Positions 14,144-28,500 of a DNA stretch of 64,000 nucleotides are shown here, piece by piece. Each line of letters opens with the position of its first letter. The stretch's first letter is position 1. The translations under genes and the position numbers were made by a program. This stretch comes from Quillaja saponaria. Taxonomy: Eukaryota > Streptophyta > Magnoliopsida > Fabales > Quillajaceae. The DNA is taken from NCBI GenBank assembly GCA_029379385.1, contig CM055611.1, forward strand, positions 23,588,092-23,652,091, written 5' to 3'. A model generated the notes under the pieces. The model was given only the letters and a program-made list of their open reading frames with translations. It was not told the DNA's origin and did no database searches.

Positions 14144-14636
14144 TATATATTAGAAGTTGTCCCACCAAAGGACAAGGCTCCATTTGAATTTGGATTTATG
14201 AAAATTTATCTTTGATCTGGATTGAAAATGATATTGTCGATCCATCAAATTATTTTCTTTTCTCTTTCCTGTCTCAATAAGTGAAGACAGGAAGTACACA
14301 TTCATAACCACCATAATCTTATATAGCATGTTTATATATTTATTAAGCCATGTCTACAGTTTGGGAGTGTTAATACATTCACCCTTGTTTTCTTTTTCAG
14401 TTTTTTTTCTCTTTTCTAGTCATCTGGAGTGGAAAACCTATTAGTTCAAAGATAAAAATGTATCCCTGAACATTCCTACTTGTTTTGTTGCTGTGGCAGG
14501 AGATGAACCTCTTGGTTGAAGCAGATCAGCCAGGTAATCATCTGTATGATTATATCACGAGATTAAATGCCATTCTATCTCAGAAGGCAGCTGGCATCCT
14601 GCAGTTGCAAAATCGCTTGGCTCATTTCCAGAACCG

Positions 14637-14919
14637 TTTAAAGGAGCACAATGTTTTGGTATCATCGTCTGGTTATTAATATAATTTGGAAGGGCTCCTA
14701 GTAACAAGTATTCTGTATTTGGAGACTATAGTTCCATGGTTTGTGGCTTCATGATGGGTCTACGCATTTTTGTTAAAGCATTTAAAGGAGCACAATGTTT
14801 TGGTATCATCGTCTGGTTATTAATATAATTTGGAAGGGCTCCTAGTAACAAGTATTCTGTATTTGGAGACTTTAGTTCCTTGGTTTGTGGCTTCATGATG
14901 GGTCTACGCATTTTTGTTA
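14637..14919 (+). repeat. 144 bp tandem duplication at the kinesin 3' end
   Basis: Copies at 14637-14775 and 14781-14919, offset 144 bp, differ at only about two positions. The unit covers the last codons, the stop and the proximal 3' UTR of the kinesin gene, so the second copy repeats the coding end (LKEHNVLVSSSGY stop) downstream of the real stop. Near identity implies a recent event or an assembly artefact. Confidence 0.92.
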
Positions 14920-16600
14920 TCCGGGTGGAGCTTATTTGAGATCTGACGTTTCAAGCGGCAGTCTGCGAGATGATTTATCATTATTCTGTACCATTTATAT
15001 TATCTGCCTGGTTTTCCTAAAGTTTGATTCTTCCTCAGATGAACTAGTCTCCCTTACAGAATACCATTACTATCATGGTCTCCCCCACCTCCCTTCCAAT
15101 GTTGCCTTTTAGAGCAAATTATATGAAGATTGGTTTCGCATGCCATTCAGCATGCATGTGTAAAGCTCGATAATCCTTGTGAACTGTTCACTGCTTGTTC
15201 TTTATTGGGTTACATGCAACAGACATGGAAAATCCATAATATGAATGTTCCTTCTTTCTTAGCGATGTAAGTTAATCCTTGTAAGTCATTGTAAAGCTAT
15301 GCAATGTGATATTTGATCATCAATTCTTGGTACTATGACAGGACATAATGGAGAATAAAAAAACGTATAAATCCAAGTATCCGGGTCACCTTTGAACATT
15401 ACCATCAACAAACCCAACTTTCAGTTTGAAGGGCATATAAGACTTTTTATACCTTCATTCCCGCCAATTCTTTCCTGTAATCCTCCTTCTATTCCTTCAG
15501 TTAGAATCTGAAAGACAGCTTTCAGAGAAGCCATAGCCAAGAAACAGAGTACCTGGTTCGACAGCTTTTAGTATTAGACACCCCTCTTATTCTTCTGTTT
15601 CATCTTCTCATCAGCTGTGAAGAATACAGTGCTCAGGCAAGCCGATTCTCTCTCTTCAATGGCTTGAATATAATTTCTATACCGGGTCCTGCCCGTAGTC
15701 ACAGCAGATTATTCGAGTTATAGTTCATTATCATCACCGAGTCAGGTCCAATGTTGCTGCTGCTCTGCTGCAGTCTAGTATTCCATGATTGCTTCATTGA
15801 GGATGATCGTTCTTGTTCTTTGGGAGTTAATAGTCAAATGTGTTCTCCATGTCCTTTCCTCTTAACCCAAGTTCTTATAAAATTTGTGATTTCTTCAAAG
15901 GTGTTTTTAGTGAATTTCAATCTGGGTTTGATTATTTTTGGTGATTTAAATCATTCTCCATCTCTTCTTACAATGTTTGAATTCCATTTCCTTATATTCT
16001 CTTTTATCTTGGACTCATTTGTTGATCTTCAATTTTCGAAAAATATATTTAGCAGGCAGACGAAACAAGCAATACTTATGTTGAAGACATTAGGAGTTGG
16101 TCTAATAAATGAGTCTGCTCATTGAAATTTATGTTGCATTGCAATGAAATATTTTCATAGCCTTCAACTTGAAGATATAGAAGACTCCAGGACTTTTTGT
16201 TACATCAATCTTGTATTTCCTTCTCCATAATCCAACTGTAATGTAATAATAAGTCACGGGTATGTGAAACTTCTAGTTTAGCATAGTGACCCTTTGTTAT
16301 ATAACTATCTTCAGAGAAATAAATCATGGATTAAAGATGTCACAAAATGATACATGGTGATGGTGTTCAATCACCAGGCTGTAATTATAAACTCTCATAA
16401 TTTCTATTTATTCAAATGTTTAATAAAGAAGATGGCTCAAACAAACATCAATCAAGGATTAAAACTTTAAACACTAAATAGTGGAATTGACAATCAAATG
16501 AACTCAGGCATTCAGCACACGGAAAGAAGGAAGAAATGGACACAAAAGACTGAATCAAGACAGATCTTATATAAACAAGGGATGCTCATAATAGGGCTAT
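14920..16600. other. Intergenic between kinesin and OVATE-like gene
   Basis: Kinesin 3' flank, then about 1.4 kb without a recognisable gene. A 124-codon plus-strand frame at 15751-16125 is Leu/Phe/Ser-rich and resembles nothing I know. The last part is the 3' flank of the minus-strand gene that starts at 17239. Confidence 0.5.
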
Positions 16601-17239
16601 CTACAACCTGATCGAGCCAAGTCTTCGCTTAGACTTGTTGATGCTGGCAGAGGCCTCTGGAACAGAGAATTCTGAGTACATGTCCATGAAAAACTGGTTA
16701 ACAATGTTCTGGTATACCGGGCTTTTAAGGCAAGAATAGTAGTGGATTGCCTCTTCTATGTCCAACACTTGTTCAACATCCCCTGCATCCATCATCTCCA
16801 AGTCCTTGATCTTTTGTGCTAGAACATGACCTCCTCCATTCTTCTTCTGTGAACACAGGTCTTCTACTTTCCCTAATTGGGTGTTTTTGTTCCTTTCCAT
16901 TGCTCTCCCTTCCTGTTTGTTCTTTACAGGATTTTTCTTGGAAAATTGCATGAAGCTCCCCTTAGACGCATCATTTTCTATCACTGGCTTTTTTGATGCC
17001 AATATACCATCATTATTTGTCTTCTTCATGCTGAGCAGTTCAGCCTCCCACTCATCATATAAATCTTTGTAGAAATTATCTTTGGAGTAAGTTCGCCGAT
17101 GAGCACTGCTGCAAGAGAAAGGGTGGAAAGAAAGAGATCTGGGTAGTTTTTGATAACCTCCAAATAATAAGATCTTGAAGTTTTTAAGGGTTTTATGAAA
17201 GAAAATCTTAGTTTTTTGAATGGTTTCTCTTATCAGCAT
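16601..17239 (-). CDS. OVATE-like plant-specific protein, single exon
   Basis: Intronless 212-residue protein. The N-terminus is basic and hydrophobic (MLIRETIQKTKIFFHKTLKN), the middle is low-complexity and Lys/Asn-rich with a YKDLYDEWEAELLSM segment, and the C-terminus carries DIEEAIHYYSCLKSPVYQN followed by IVNQFFMDMYSEF. That C-terminal block resembles the second half of the OVATE domain of plant OFP transcriptional repressors (EELL..YLSLNSP..H..IV..F), and members of that family are also usually single-exon. The full domain with its DP(Y)xDF start is absent, so this is a divergent or partial OVATE protein. The start at 17239 is the first ATG of the frame. Role as a repressor is only inferred. 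Confidence 0.65.
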   Translation of the reverse strand: MLIRETIQKTKIFFHKTLKNFKILLFGGYQKLPRSLSFHPFSCSSAHRRTYSKDNFYKDLYDEWEAELLSMKKTNNDGILASKKPVIENDASKGSFMQFSKKNPVKNKQEGRAMERNKNTQLGKVEDLCSQKKNGGGHVLAQKIKDLEMMDAGDVEQVLDIEEAIHYYSCLKSPVYQNIVNQFFMDMYSEFSVPEASASINKSKRRLGSIRL

Positions 17240-19385
17240 TGCTGATTCTGCTATGGAAATGGCAAGGATGTTTCTGTGTAGCTTTGTCTGTAAGAGCAGG
17301 AAGTGATATTAAGGTTTCCAAAAGACAAAGGCAATACAGTCTAAAGGGGAGATTTTTCTTCTGTCTTGGCTTTCACTTTCCATCTTTTTGTCCAATGCTT
17401 CCTAAATTCTCTGTCTGTAATTTAAAGCTGGTGACCATTTGATTATATGACAACCAAGGCTTTCGCCATTTGTCCATTAATTTGGTGACGCTTTCTCTTT
17501 GGGGCAAAAGACTTTAATATGAGATTGAGGACTTTGGAATCTATTGAAGATTGTTATTTTTCTGGTTTTTGACTGCGTGTTGTTTAAAGTGTAGTGGCAT
17601 TGATTAAGATGCAAAGTTTAAAGGCAGTGTGGGGTGGTACAAGATTATTGTAAATGTTTTGTGTTCAACCACTACTTCTTGTTAGCCAAATTTGAAAACA
17701 GAGGACCCGTGAATCAAACACTTATGATAAATTATCCATGAGGACCCTCTTGTATAATATAGTATCAGTTGTTTTTGAACTACACCTACTTAATTGTTAA
17801 AATTCATTTGATTGAAAAAATTTAAGTTCTTATATGAGACTTGAGAATAGATTTTAGTCTCTTACATCATATGAAAGCTATTTTACCTTGTCAGCATGGA
17901 TAATACAAGTGCATTACTACCTTTTGTTAAAATTTAATTAAAATAGGTAGCAGCAATGATGTGATATCACGTCAAATAATTATTTTAAAATTTTCACTTA
18001 AAACATTAACCTGTTAAGTGAAAACTTAATAAAAAAAGCTTTGATCTCTTACCTAAAATGAACATCAACCTAACCATAAAGCTCACCTCCTTTTAACAAT
18101 ATTACATTATTTAGCCATTGACAACAATTAATAGAAGACAATCACATTTTCAGAGCCGGTTAGGTTGTTGCACTGAGATTTTAATTGATTCATATTCCTC
18201 TAGGTCTTTTAGGTGGAAGTGCCTACTTGCATTTATAAGAAAGAAGTTGCATGGTCCTTGAGTTTTTCTGTTTGGATTTCAAGATAAGGTGCATTCTAAT
18301 TCCTGTAATGTGAGGTCACTTTCAGACACTTGCCATGTTAAAGTCCTCCTCCCACCTCTACACAAAATTGTAGGGGCAAAGCAATATTACTTGAAACTTA
18401 AGAGGTGTAACTAGAGGAACTTAAGTTCTTAATGAATTTTTTTAAAAAGAAAAATAGCATAAAAATCATCTTTTCCAGTTCGTTTAATGATTGTAAACAC
18501 CTATAGCCCTGAACAGGTGATCAGAGCAAGCTAGGGGCTCATGCAAGAAATAAAAGCTCAATAATACGGATGGTAATTTGATTTGTCAGGTCATATCGAT
18601 ATCTTGTCTAAATTAAGTCAGGTATTTTATGTACATAAATAATTCACGAAATGTATTGAAGTCAGATTGATTTAGAATGAGTTCGGATCGAGTTCGGATC
18701 AATTCACAAATAAACACAAAATTATACAAAATATAAAGAAAAATTACAAGATAATTCTAACTCGTATCAAATTGGGTTCAAATCAGACCGAATCGAATTT
18801 TGACAAAGTAGAACTGGAATGAATCCTGACATCATCCAAATCACTGCTAACAAACATCTAAACAAAATTATTTAAAATTGGTACTTTATAGTTAAGAGAA
18901 TAAGATACTAACACATTATTCAATGCGACATATATGTTATCTTTTACCAATTAAAAATGTATAAGTTATTTTTCACCAATTTCAAACACATATAATTTTT
19001 TTTTTAATTAATTCATGAGTCAAAAGAATTGATTAGAACTTATTCAAGTATGATGCTTAAAGTGAAGATGATTAGGAAAATTTCCTAACACATAAATCGT
19101 TAAGGTGATTTACCTAAATATTTATCTATTCATAAATGAATAATAATCATTCTCATTCTCATTCATTCAGAAAACAGGCCAGCGTTAGTGCCTTATTCGA
19201 AATAATATTGTGAAGGCCCAAAAAAATGTTCATCCACAAATATATCCAGAACTGAACTAAAATTAACTCTTTTATTCTTTCTAAAACTAAAGTCTGAGCC
19301 CAGTTTTTCGGGGCAACCCGAATTGACAATCCAGCCCATTAACAGTTTATTGTAAAGCCAATTTCCCAGACTACCCTTAGGCCTC
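17240..19385. other. Intergenic between OVATE-like gene and eL37
   Basis: AT-rich. Around 18560-18830 there is a GAGTTCGGATCGAGTTCGG-type stretch typical of old transposon debris, but no terminal repeats or coding remnant could be defined. Site II-like GGCCCA/AGCCCA motifs appear near 19215 and 19331, close to the ribosomal protein gene. Confidence 0.45.
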
Positions 19386-19398
19386 AAACCCTAAACCC
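19386..19398 (+). promoter_or_regulatory. Telo-box in the eL37 promoter
   Basis: AAACCCTAAACCC, about 105 bp before the ATG. Telo-boxes combined with site II (TGGGCY) motifs are the standard arrangement of plant ribosomal protein promoters. Matching site II cores occur on the minus strand near 19215 and 19331. Confidence 0.8.
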
Positions 19399-19500
19399 AT
19401 CATTTTCACTCGCTAATATAAGTATTCGTCTCCGCCGTTTCTTCCTCTTTAGCTTTATACCTTCACAGCAGCTACAGCTAGGGTTTCTCCATCTGCTTCA

Positions 19501-20135
<635 letters not shown>

Positions 20136-22561
20136 AGCATTGGGAGTCATCAATTTCGCAAATTGGGTACCCAATTATAGATTTAGAACGAGTTTATGTT
20201 TTTGGACAAGGTTTTTGAGAACATAGATGGTTTTTATAACCTTCATTGCTTTTGTCATTTTTTATTTCCTTTAATATGTAGTTACTTTAAAGTTTCAAGA
20301 TTGAGAATGAGACATTGTTGTTTAATTGGAAGCTTATGTTATTTATATCTTGCTTGAATTTTGATGCCCTGATGAAATGTTTGTTACAGCTGATCTTGAA
20401 ACTTAGGTCCCTGTGAACTAGTATTAGTTGTCGTGTGGCATGGTAATTTTCAAATTTATTGCCTTGTGGCTCGCAATTTTCAGGTTACATTGTTCCGGTC
20501 TGGTTCTTAGATGACCTTGTGATAGAGTAGCCAAAGTGAAGACTGCCTGTCAAATCTTTTAAACTAAACAATATGATTATAGGAGATTGCATATGAAATC
20601 TTTTCATGGAACTACAACAATTAAGTCATGGTCTTCTTTTAACTGTATTTTTATTTGCAATGTCAAGTTTGTTTAAGATACATAACACAACTAGTTAGTG
20701 ATACATCTGCACTTCTGTGCAGAAATCTTGCAGTGTTTTCAACATTTACTTTAATATTGGTACATTGATGGTTTGATGTGCTGAAACGATTAAAAATGTT
20801 TGTTTCATCCAACAATGTTAACTCATCTCTTAGACTAGTTCATCCTTTTCTGTAAGCATTTGCTGATTGCTTGACTTCCAAGAAGGGAGTTTTAAAGGGA
20901 TCTGTAGGTTGCTGATTCCTTTGTACAAACTACTACCCTCATAACCCTGTCTTGATTTTATTGAAGTAAATGTTCTCACATTTTTTAATTGTTTGTCAAT
21001 TTTAATAATCTTCAAATTATTTGAAGAATTTTGATTTTTGATATTCTTAGTATTCAACTTTATTGAAATAACATATTGGTATGTATGAGAACATGTGGTT
21101 TCAGGACTGCGTTTTGTTTTTCCCACAATCATTTGTCAGGGTGTTGCCTGTATCTATTCATAGTTAGTTTTAGTTAGTTACTACATGCCCAGGCCGCTTT
21201 GAGTTATAGCACTAGGTAACGTAATGTAGAGAACGTTTAGAAAGCAAGCATAGTCCTTGTCTAAAAGGCTGGAAATTGGAAGAATATTTAAAGCATCCCT
21301 CACCTTGTGAAGTTCCTAATTCCTAGTGTATTTGCTTGTTTGTAAATTATAGCATTTGCAAAAACTTAGAACATTTTCTGACCAAAAAAAAGAAAGTAAA
21401 CTTCATACATTTTAAACTCTTTACTACGTTTTTCATGATTAGCTTACCCAAGTAAGGGTAGTTTTTTTTAAATTTGTTTTCTTTCTGAAAGGGGATAATC
21501 TTTTCTCACAATTTCTTATCAACTTTTGGAAAGTAAAGTTTGAAGTCTGAATTTGGAATATCATTCAGCTCTTAGAAACTTTTTGTCAAGGAGAGCCAAT
21601 TTGATGGTGGTAATAATTTATAGTCTACAAAATGGATTTCCACTTCAGAGATTTTAATGGTGGCTCTAGTATCCTTTTAAGAAAGATATTCTAAGTCGCT
21701 GGAATTTCACTATCATTTCCTGAGTATTAGTATTAAAGAAACTTGATATCTGGTGAGTCCAAATAGCCCGACTCGAATAACACATAGGAATTCTCTAATT
21801 TTTCTTTTAGGCAAAATGATTTTCACATTCCAAACAGAACCTCAATGGAAAGCAACCAACGTGTATAACTTGCACGTCTTTATTAAAGAAAATGATGCAA
21901 GAATGCACCCAACCTATAAATCAAAAATAGGAAACCCGAAGCGGGGAATACTTTTCTGTCTTATAGTTAAAGCTGGGGATGATTTACTGTAATGATTTCA
22001 ATGTTGAAGAGCTGATAATCATTTAAAGCAAGGTTTTATTATGCAACTGTCTCCACAAAATTCACTGTCAATAAGCCTACACTAGCTTTGAACATCAGTG
22101 CTCTGTTCCCAAAGTTGATTGTCCAGTGAGACCACTGGAAACTCAGGTATTGCTTTAGTAACATACCCATGTGGAATGACTGTTACAACTATAATACCCA
22201 GGTTTTTCTCTCCTTCAATAACTTGCTGGTCTACTTTTGCAAACCCATGCAATCTGAAAGTCACAAAGTAGTTCACGTCATTTAATTTTAGCATTACAAA
22301 TAAAGTCTTCAGAGATAAGTAATGTAAACTTGACAAGGCAAAGTAAGCTTGAGGATACGACGAAGGATAAAGTAATTACAGAATTGGACTTATGAACAAA
22401 CTAATAGATAAACTTGACCAATAGTTCATTAAATCAATGACATGTCCCCGTTGCAGAAATAAATCCCAGGCCACAAAGACGTTTTGAAAAAGAAGAGTAC
22501 CTTGAAAGGGAACATCCAGTACCACATTCCCTTTTACTGAGCTTGAAATTATAAGGTTCCC
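20136..22561. other. Intergenic between convergent eL37 and sorting nexin genes
   Basis: Holds the 3' UTRs of both convergent genes and about 2 kb of AT-rich sequence. No exon with family resemblance was seen on either strand. Confidence 0.55.
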
Positions 22562-25500
22562 TTAGTTTGATTGGAATTCACCAAATATATGCTTTTCTTC
22601 ATGCATCTGCTTGAAGACAAAATCTAGTTCGGGAAATGCCGACAGAAATAGCAGCTCAAGAAGGTCAAAAGCCAGCTGCTTCAAGCAAACAGATGACTGC
22701 AGAGGGGAAAAGGAGTCATTACAACTCTGCTAAACATGTTGAGAATTGAAAGGAATTAGCATGTCGAGAATTGAAAGCAAAAGTCTCATCAGGTGTCCCA
22801 AAGAAAGTTACTCTCCTAATCCTATAACTATCCTGTTTAATAACCAGTGTTATTAGAGATCCAACTTGAGACGGCTTGTTGGCAAAGAGTTTATCATTAT
22901 ATGGGTCTCCTATATATTCCCACAGAAGAACTCACAATCTAATACATGCAGACACTGAAGTTGTAATATATGTTACAAATGCAAAGCGGTAGGTTTTTTA
23001 TCATAGGAGCACCTGATACAAATGGAAATTTCTGCATGTGAAATTAGGCAAATTCTTAAAATATAATAACAATTCATACTTTGAAGAAGAAAAGAGAGAA
23101 AAAAGACATATCTGTAGGCAGAAGTTACTCAACAGAATGAGGACGAACAACCCAATAAGATCAGAAAATGGATATGATTGGTTTAATTGGAAACTTAGTT
23201 GATAAAATTGCAATCTTAGACAAATGTTACCTGAAGAAAAAAATAGAGATCCTTGGCACACTGTTCATACTCTCTACGACCAACAAGGCCAACAATTGCT
23301 GTTGGTGCATTATCTACACGAAGAAGAACAGAAAAGTAATTAACATATGTTAGGCAAGACACACGACACACCACAGTATAAAACATTATGTATTCAGTGT
23401 TGAAATCAAATGGAAAAAATAGTCTGAAAGTATTACCAATCATTAGTTCATACACAAACTTTGCACGTCGAATTGCCTCCTGTTGCTGCTCATCATCCGT
23501 TCTGGGTGAAGATTCTACTCTAGGCTGCTGACTATGAGATGAAGTCTGGGATGGGCTAGAAGATGCTTGTGGTCGTCGCTTTGGATGCTTAGTTATGAAT
23601 ATCCCATCAGGCCAGAGAATCTGTTCAAGTTATGTGAGAACCCATATCAGCACACCATGGCCTCATTAAACCATGTACTTCAGAGGTTCTACACCATGGT
23701 AGTAATCACTAGAAACATATAATATGACCAAGAAATATTCAGGTTGTATACAATATATATTTACTTATATGCAAAAAAGGAAAAAAAGATGTGTGGTTAT
23801 AACTGCACCAGATCCCATATTATCAGCAATACAAAGTCTATCATATAACAATTAAAATCCAAACATTTTCCAACATGGGAGAAAAGTAGAAACGTGTGGA
23901 AGATTTGCATAACATTTGAAATCTTAAAAGCAAATGGCATCGAAGATTACTTGCTCAACTCGCCTGATACCGGAAGCAACCACTGATCCCCTGCGGAGAA
24001 GCTGAATTTTCTCTATCAACCAATCATCAAAGGCATCACCCATTCCTAGTTGAAGTACTTGTTTGGCGACCCAAAAAGCCTTCCTCCTGAAATGTATATA
24101 TGATAAAAATTAAGCATGCTTGTCCAGCTTACCAGTAGATTTTAGATTATGTATGGCAAAAATAAAAGAACAATGATTCTAAAAGATACCTGATCCATCC
24201 ACCATCTTGAAGCTGGAATATGACATCAACAAGATCCAGTATGGGAATACTTAAATTTGGTGGCAACCACTGGATGATAGAATTCTAATTAGAATATGTG
24301 CCAATAGCAAAAATATAATCTGGAAGATGAATTCTATCATTCGAAAAAGAACTCAAGAATTTCACTAGAGAAGACAAACAGATTATAAAGTTCTATCTTT
24401 GTATAATTGTTGACTGAGAACTTAAGAAATTTAGATGAAACTTAAAAGTCACCTCTGTTGGAAGGGATGGGTCAGAAGAAGCATCAAGAAGCAAATCAGA
24501 AGCCTCTTCCAAACCATCATTCCCGCTTCCTTTTGTTGCATTCCTCAAGTTCTGAGGGGAAGATGTATTTCTCTGTGCCCTAGTTTCTGAATCAGCGCCA
24601 GAATCATCAAATGACTTTCCAGATTCTATACCAGTTCGTTCCTGCATTGAATGAGACGTGCCTTTTGCTTTTGATCTTAACCCATCTGCCACAATATTAT
24701 TCTTTGTTTGAAAGGCAGACTCCTTTTTTTCAGTGATCAATTGTTCTCTCTGTGAGGCAAATGATTCACTTACGGACCCAAGAAAACCTGAAGCCTTTTT
24801 ACTCTTTTGAGATGGCTTATCAACCAGGTCAACTAGAAAGATCCAAATTTAAAAACAAAGAATAAGTCAAGAGAGCAAAAAAGAAATTAACTAAGTAAAA
24901 TATTCTTCACTAAACACAATTCACCTGACAATGTTTCAATGATAGAAAAGGAATTTGAGAATATATATGTCTGCAATATAAAAATATACAGTAAGAGCTT
25001 TTGCCCAAAAACAGGAAACCATATCAGGGCATAAAGAACAGGAAACTGTAGGGGAGAAATCAGACCTGAGAATCAACACTGAGAAAGTCCCATACTTCAA
25101 TTGATCCTGAAACTGTTGGAAGCTGCATAAGCTTCTGAAAAATAAGAAATTGGTTATTAAATTATGGGAAGCTTAGAACAAGGATTCATTAACAATCATG
25201 CAGAAAAAGAATATAACACAGAGCATATGAAGGAGATATATGTCAAAATTCGGCTGCAGTCAAATCCAACATATAGTCCCTGCTGGTACTGGTATAGTTA
25301 AGGTGCAAATTTGGTAGAGTACAACTGAACCAGAAACATTTAATTCTAAAATCAAAGGAGATATTTTAAGACGAAGAACCTACTGGAGAGAAGCAGGTTA
25401 GGACTAATTTGCTACAATCAGAAAAGGAGGTGGCCAGAAGCAACCACATCAGATTGTCAAAATCCAAATGTATCTTAGATGCTACTTACAAGTTACAATC

Positions 25501-28500
25501 ACACAATTGTGAATCATGCCATTATAAAATCCAAAAGTTATATCATGTATTTGACCTTCAAATAATTGTCAAGCAAGGTACACCGTTCTTGAATGACAGG
25601 CATATCTAAACCTGTAGATAGAAAATGCTTTGGGGGCAAATGCAGATTATACTCAGGAAACTCTTTAAGACGTCGATGCAGCTCCTCAAAATGACGAAAC
25701 CTAAAAGAGGTAACCAATAAAACCTCAGTTGCAGAAGCTTTTAAGAAAAAGAATACCGAAGACATCATCGGTTTGACATAACACAAAACTACAGCACATG
25801 TCATTAAAGGATGAAATAAGAGAATTTATGGAAAACCCTTAGTACCTTCTTTTGATTGACCAACTGTTATTATTTACATCTGTGACAGATATGGAATAAA
25901 CTGCAAATGTTCTTGAGCCACTCTTCACAATATTTGCACCTAGAACCTGCATCAGCAAATGGTCTTACATCCTTTACACATATCATCATATTAAGAAACA
26001 AAGTTAAGATTTAACAATACTGTCTACTGTGGTAAAATAATACCTCACACCTCAACTTTAAAAATGAATCCACTGCTGATGACCTTTGCAGGGAATTTAC
26101 AACCAAGCTACGAGAGTCTGATTCAGAAACAGAGGGTGCAGAAGAAGAAGCTGCCGCTCCACTATGAATTCTGCCCAAATTTTCAATCTCATAATCATCA
26201 CTAGAGTCCTCAAAATTTTCTTGTCCCTTTGGAGAACTAAGGATATCCTGTCCATCTCCAGATAAAAAGCTTGTTCTCTCGACCTCCTGCAAGACATGCA
26301 TGTTCTGCCTGCTTGGTTTAGACCTTTTTCGCCCAGACTGGGTTCTAGGTAATCTTTGATAGCGAAGGTGCCCCTTACTTGTTTTCTTCAAATTATGTTT
26401 ATCAAAATTTTCAAGTGGATGATGAATGTGAGAAATAGCCTGATTTCTATTACTTTTTCCATCCCAAACTTTAGTTACAGGGGAATCAAGACCAGTTACA
26501 GTGCTAGTTTCATCATCTCCAGAAGTATAAGAAGTACTGCTACCAGAGTCGACCACCTCCAAACGTGTGTGGTTGTTCTCATCATCATCATATGAGGTAA
26601 CTGAAGATCGACCATTCTGGTTTGTAAGATATAATGAGTTTTCCACATGCTCAGTGTATCCAGATTTAACACTACTGGCCTTGGAGGGGTTAAACTTGGA
26701 TGCAATTCCCTTTTCTTTGGGTTTAGCTGTCACCTTCATGTAATCTGTTGTAAGGGACTTTCCTGATGAACCCTGTGTGACTTTCTCAATAGAAGGGTTT
26801 TCACTTCCCTTTTTCCTATAATTTCTTCCTTTTGTCCACATGTTCTCAAAATGTTCTGGTGCCAGGGCTTGGGTCTTTCTCCTAGATACAAGATCTAATA
26901 TATCACCCCATTCTCCTCCAGAGTGATGTCGCTGAATACCTTGCTCGTCATTAGTTTGGGAGTGTTCAGGTAATGAGCTCCATGAACGGGATGATCGAGT
27001 ATCAACTGAAAGCAGTGGATCTCTACAAAAACTTTCCTTCAAATTATCTTCTTTAAGTGTCTCTGCTGCAGTTCTGGACTGACCATTTCTTAACTGCACA
27101 AGCTCGACGCCAGTAACAGAAGGATCTACAAACTTAGAAAAATGATCAGATGAAATTTTCAAAGATCCATCTTCTTTGGAATGAGTTGTCTCCTGAACTG
27201 AAGTAGCCCCTTTATTAGCCTTGGTCGTGTTAATTACTACAGATTCAATTCTTTCATTAATAAACCTGTGACCAAATAATTGAACAAATATGAGATTGAG
27301 AACTTATGATAAATATGTAGCCAAACAAAAGAAAATGAATACCTTGGACTAGCTAAGTTAAGGACAGGTCGCACTACTGCACAAGAAAGAAGCTCCCTGA
27401 CAGTATAACGAAAGAAAGAGCACTGCAAATCTTCAGGCTTGAAAGTGAAAGAAATAAGACCATCCATCAGATGCTGCAGAACCTGTTAACAGATGGCACA
27501 GAAACTACTGTCACAGTAACTTAGAAAGTAAGAAACAAAATCTTTTCCTATTAGCTAAGACTGCCACATTGACTTCTTAATGTAAGTTGTGATCTCACAA
27601 TATAGTACACAACCTTATGCTCAGCTTCAGCAGAAAATAAAGCAGGGTGCAATTTGTTCTCAGCAGCCAGGACAAGTCTCAGTTCCCTATCTCGATGTTC
27701 AATTGCTAGTGGACCTGGATGTTGGCTTTCGATCCTTGCTTGAGCTGCACGAAAAAGCTCCAAGTGTGTGCAAATGAGATTAATAAGATCCCTGCACCAT
27801 GCAGGAAAAATAATATCTCAAATAAATCAACTTCTATATGTTTCAAACCAGGAAAATCAGAGACAAGACTGTGAGAGCTCAAACCTTGTCAAAAGATCAA
27901 TGAGATTTATATTCCTCATACGGCCAGAAATTTCCCCAAGAACACCATTCATGATCTGCACCAGTTCTTCTGGACCCTCTTTGTCAGGTGTTAAGCGAGA
28001 GTACCAGAGATCTGCTACCCATTCAGACACTAAATGTCTAGTGAAATGATCTATTGCATCCTCAACAACAGGAGAATTCACTTTTAACCTCCAGTTAGAC
28101 TTTTTAACAACTTTCGGAAACTTTGGAGGTTTCTGTGAAGATTGAGTATGTGTGGAGCCAGATTTACTGTTGTATGCTGCAGCTTTCCTCTTCATGTCAA
28201 AATCTAGTGATAAATAACGGAGGATGACAATTAAGGAGGCAGCAGCAGGCAAATTGACCCAAACTGAAGAGCTCGTTACTGAAATAAGACAATACAACAA
28301 GTTGAAATTAGGGCGAGGATACAACATGAAACAACAGTAAAAAATGATTCATCTACCAGATGAAGAATACACTTAATAAGCATTTAAAGTATATATTTAT
28401 TCTAGTAAATATAACACTAATTGGGAAGGAAAAGGTTGCAACTATCGACCGTATAGCACTAGGAGTATAAAAGGAGGGACCCAAAAGAATAAACTACTCA

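Noticed and set aside
15751..16125. Plus-strand frame of 124 codons after kinesin
   Set aside because: Leu/Phe/Ser-rich translation of AT-rich DNA; no domain, signal or splice context.
18560..18830. Possible transposon with GAGTTCGGATC repeats
   Set aside because: No terminal repeats, target duplication or coding remnant could be defined.
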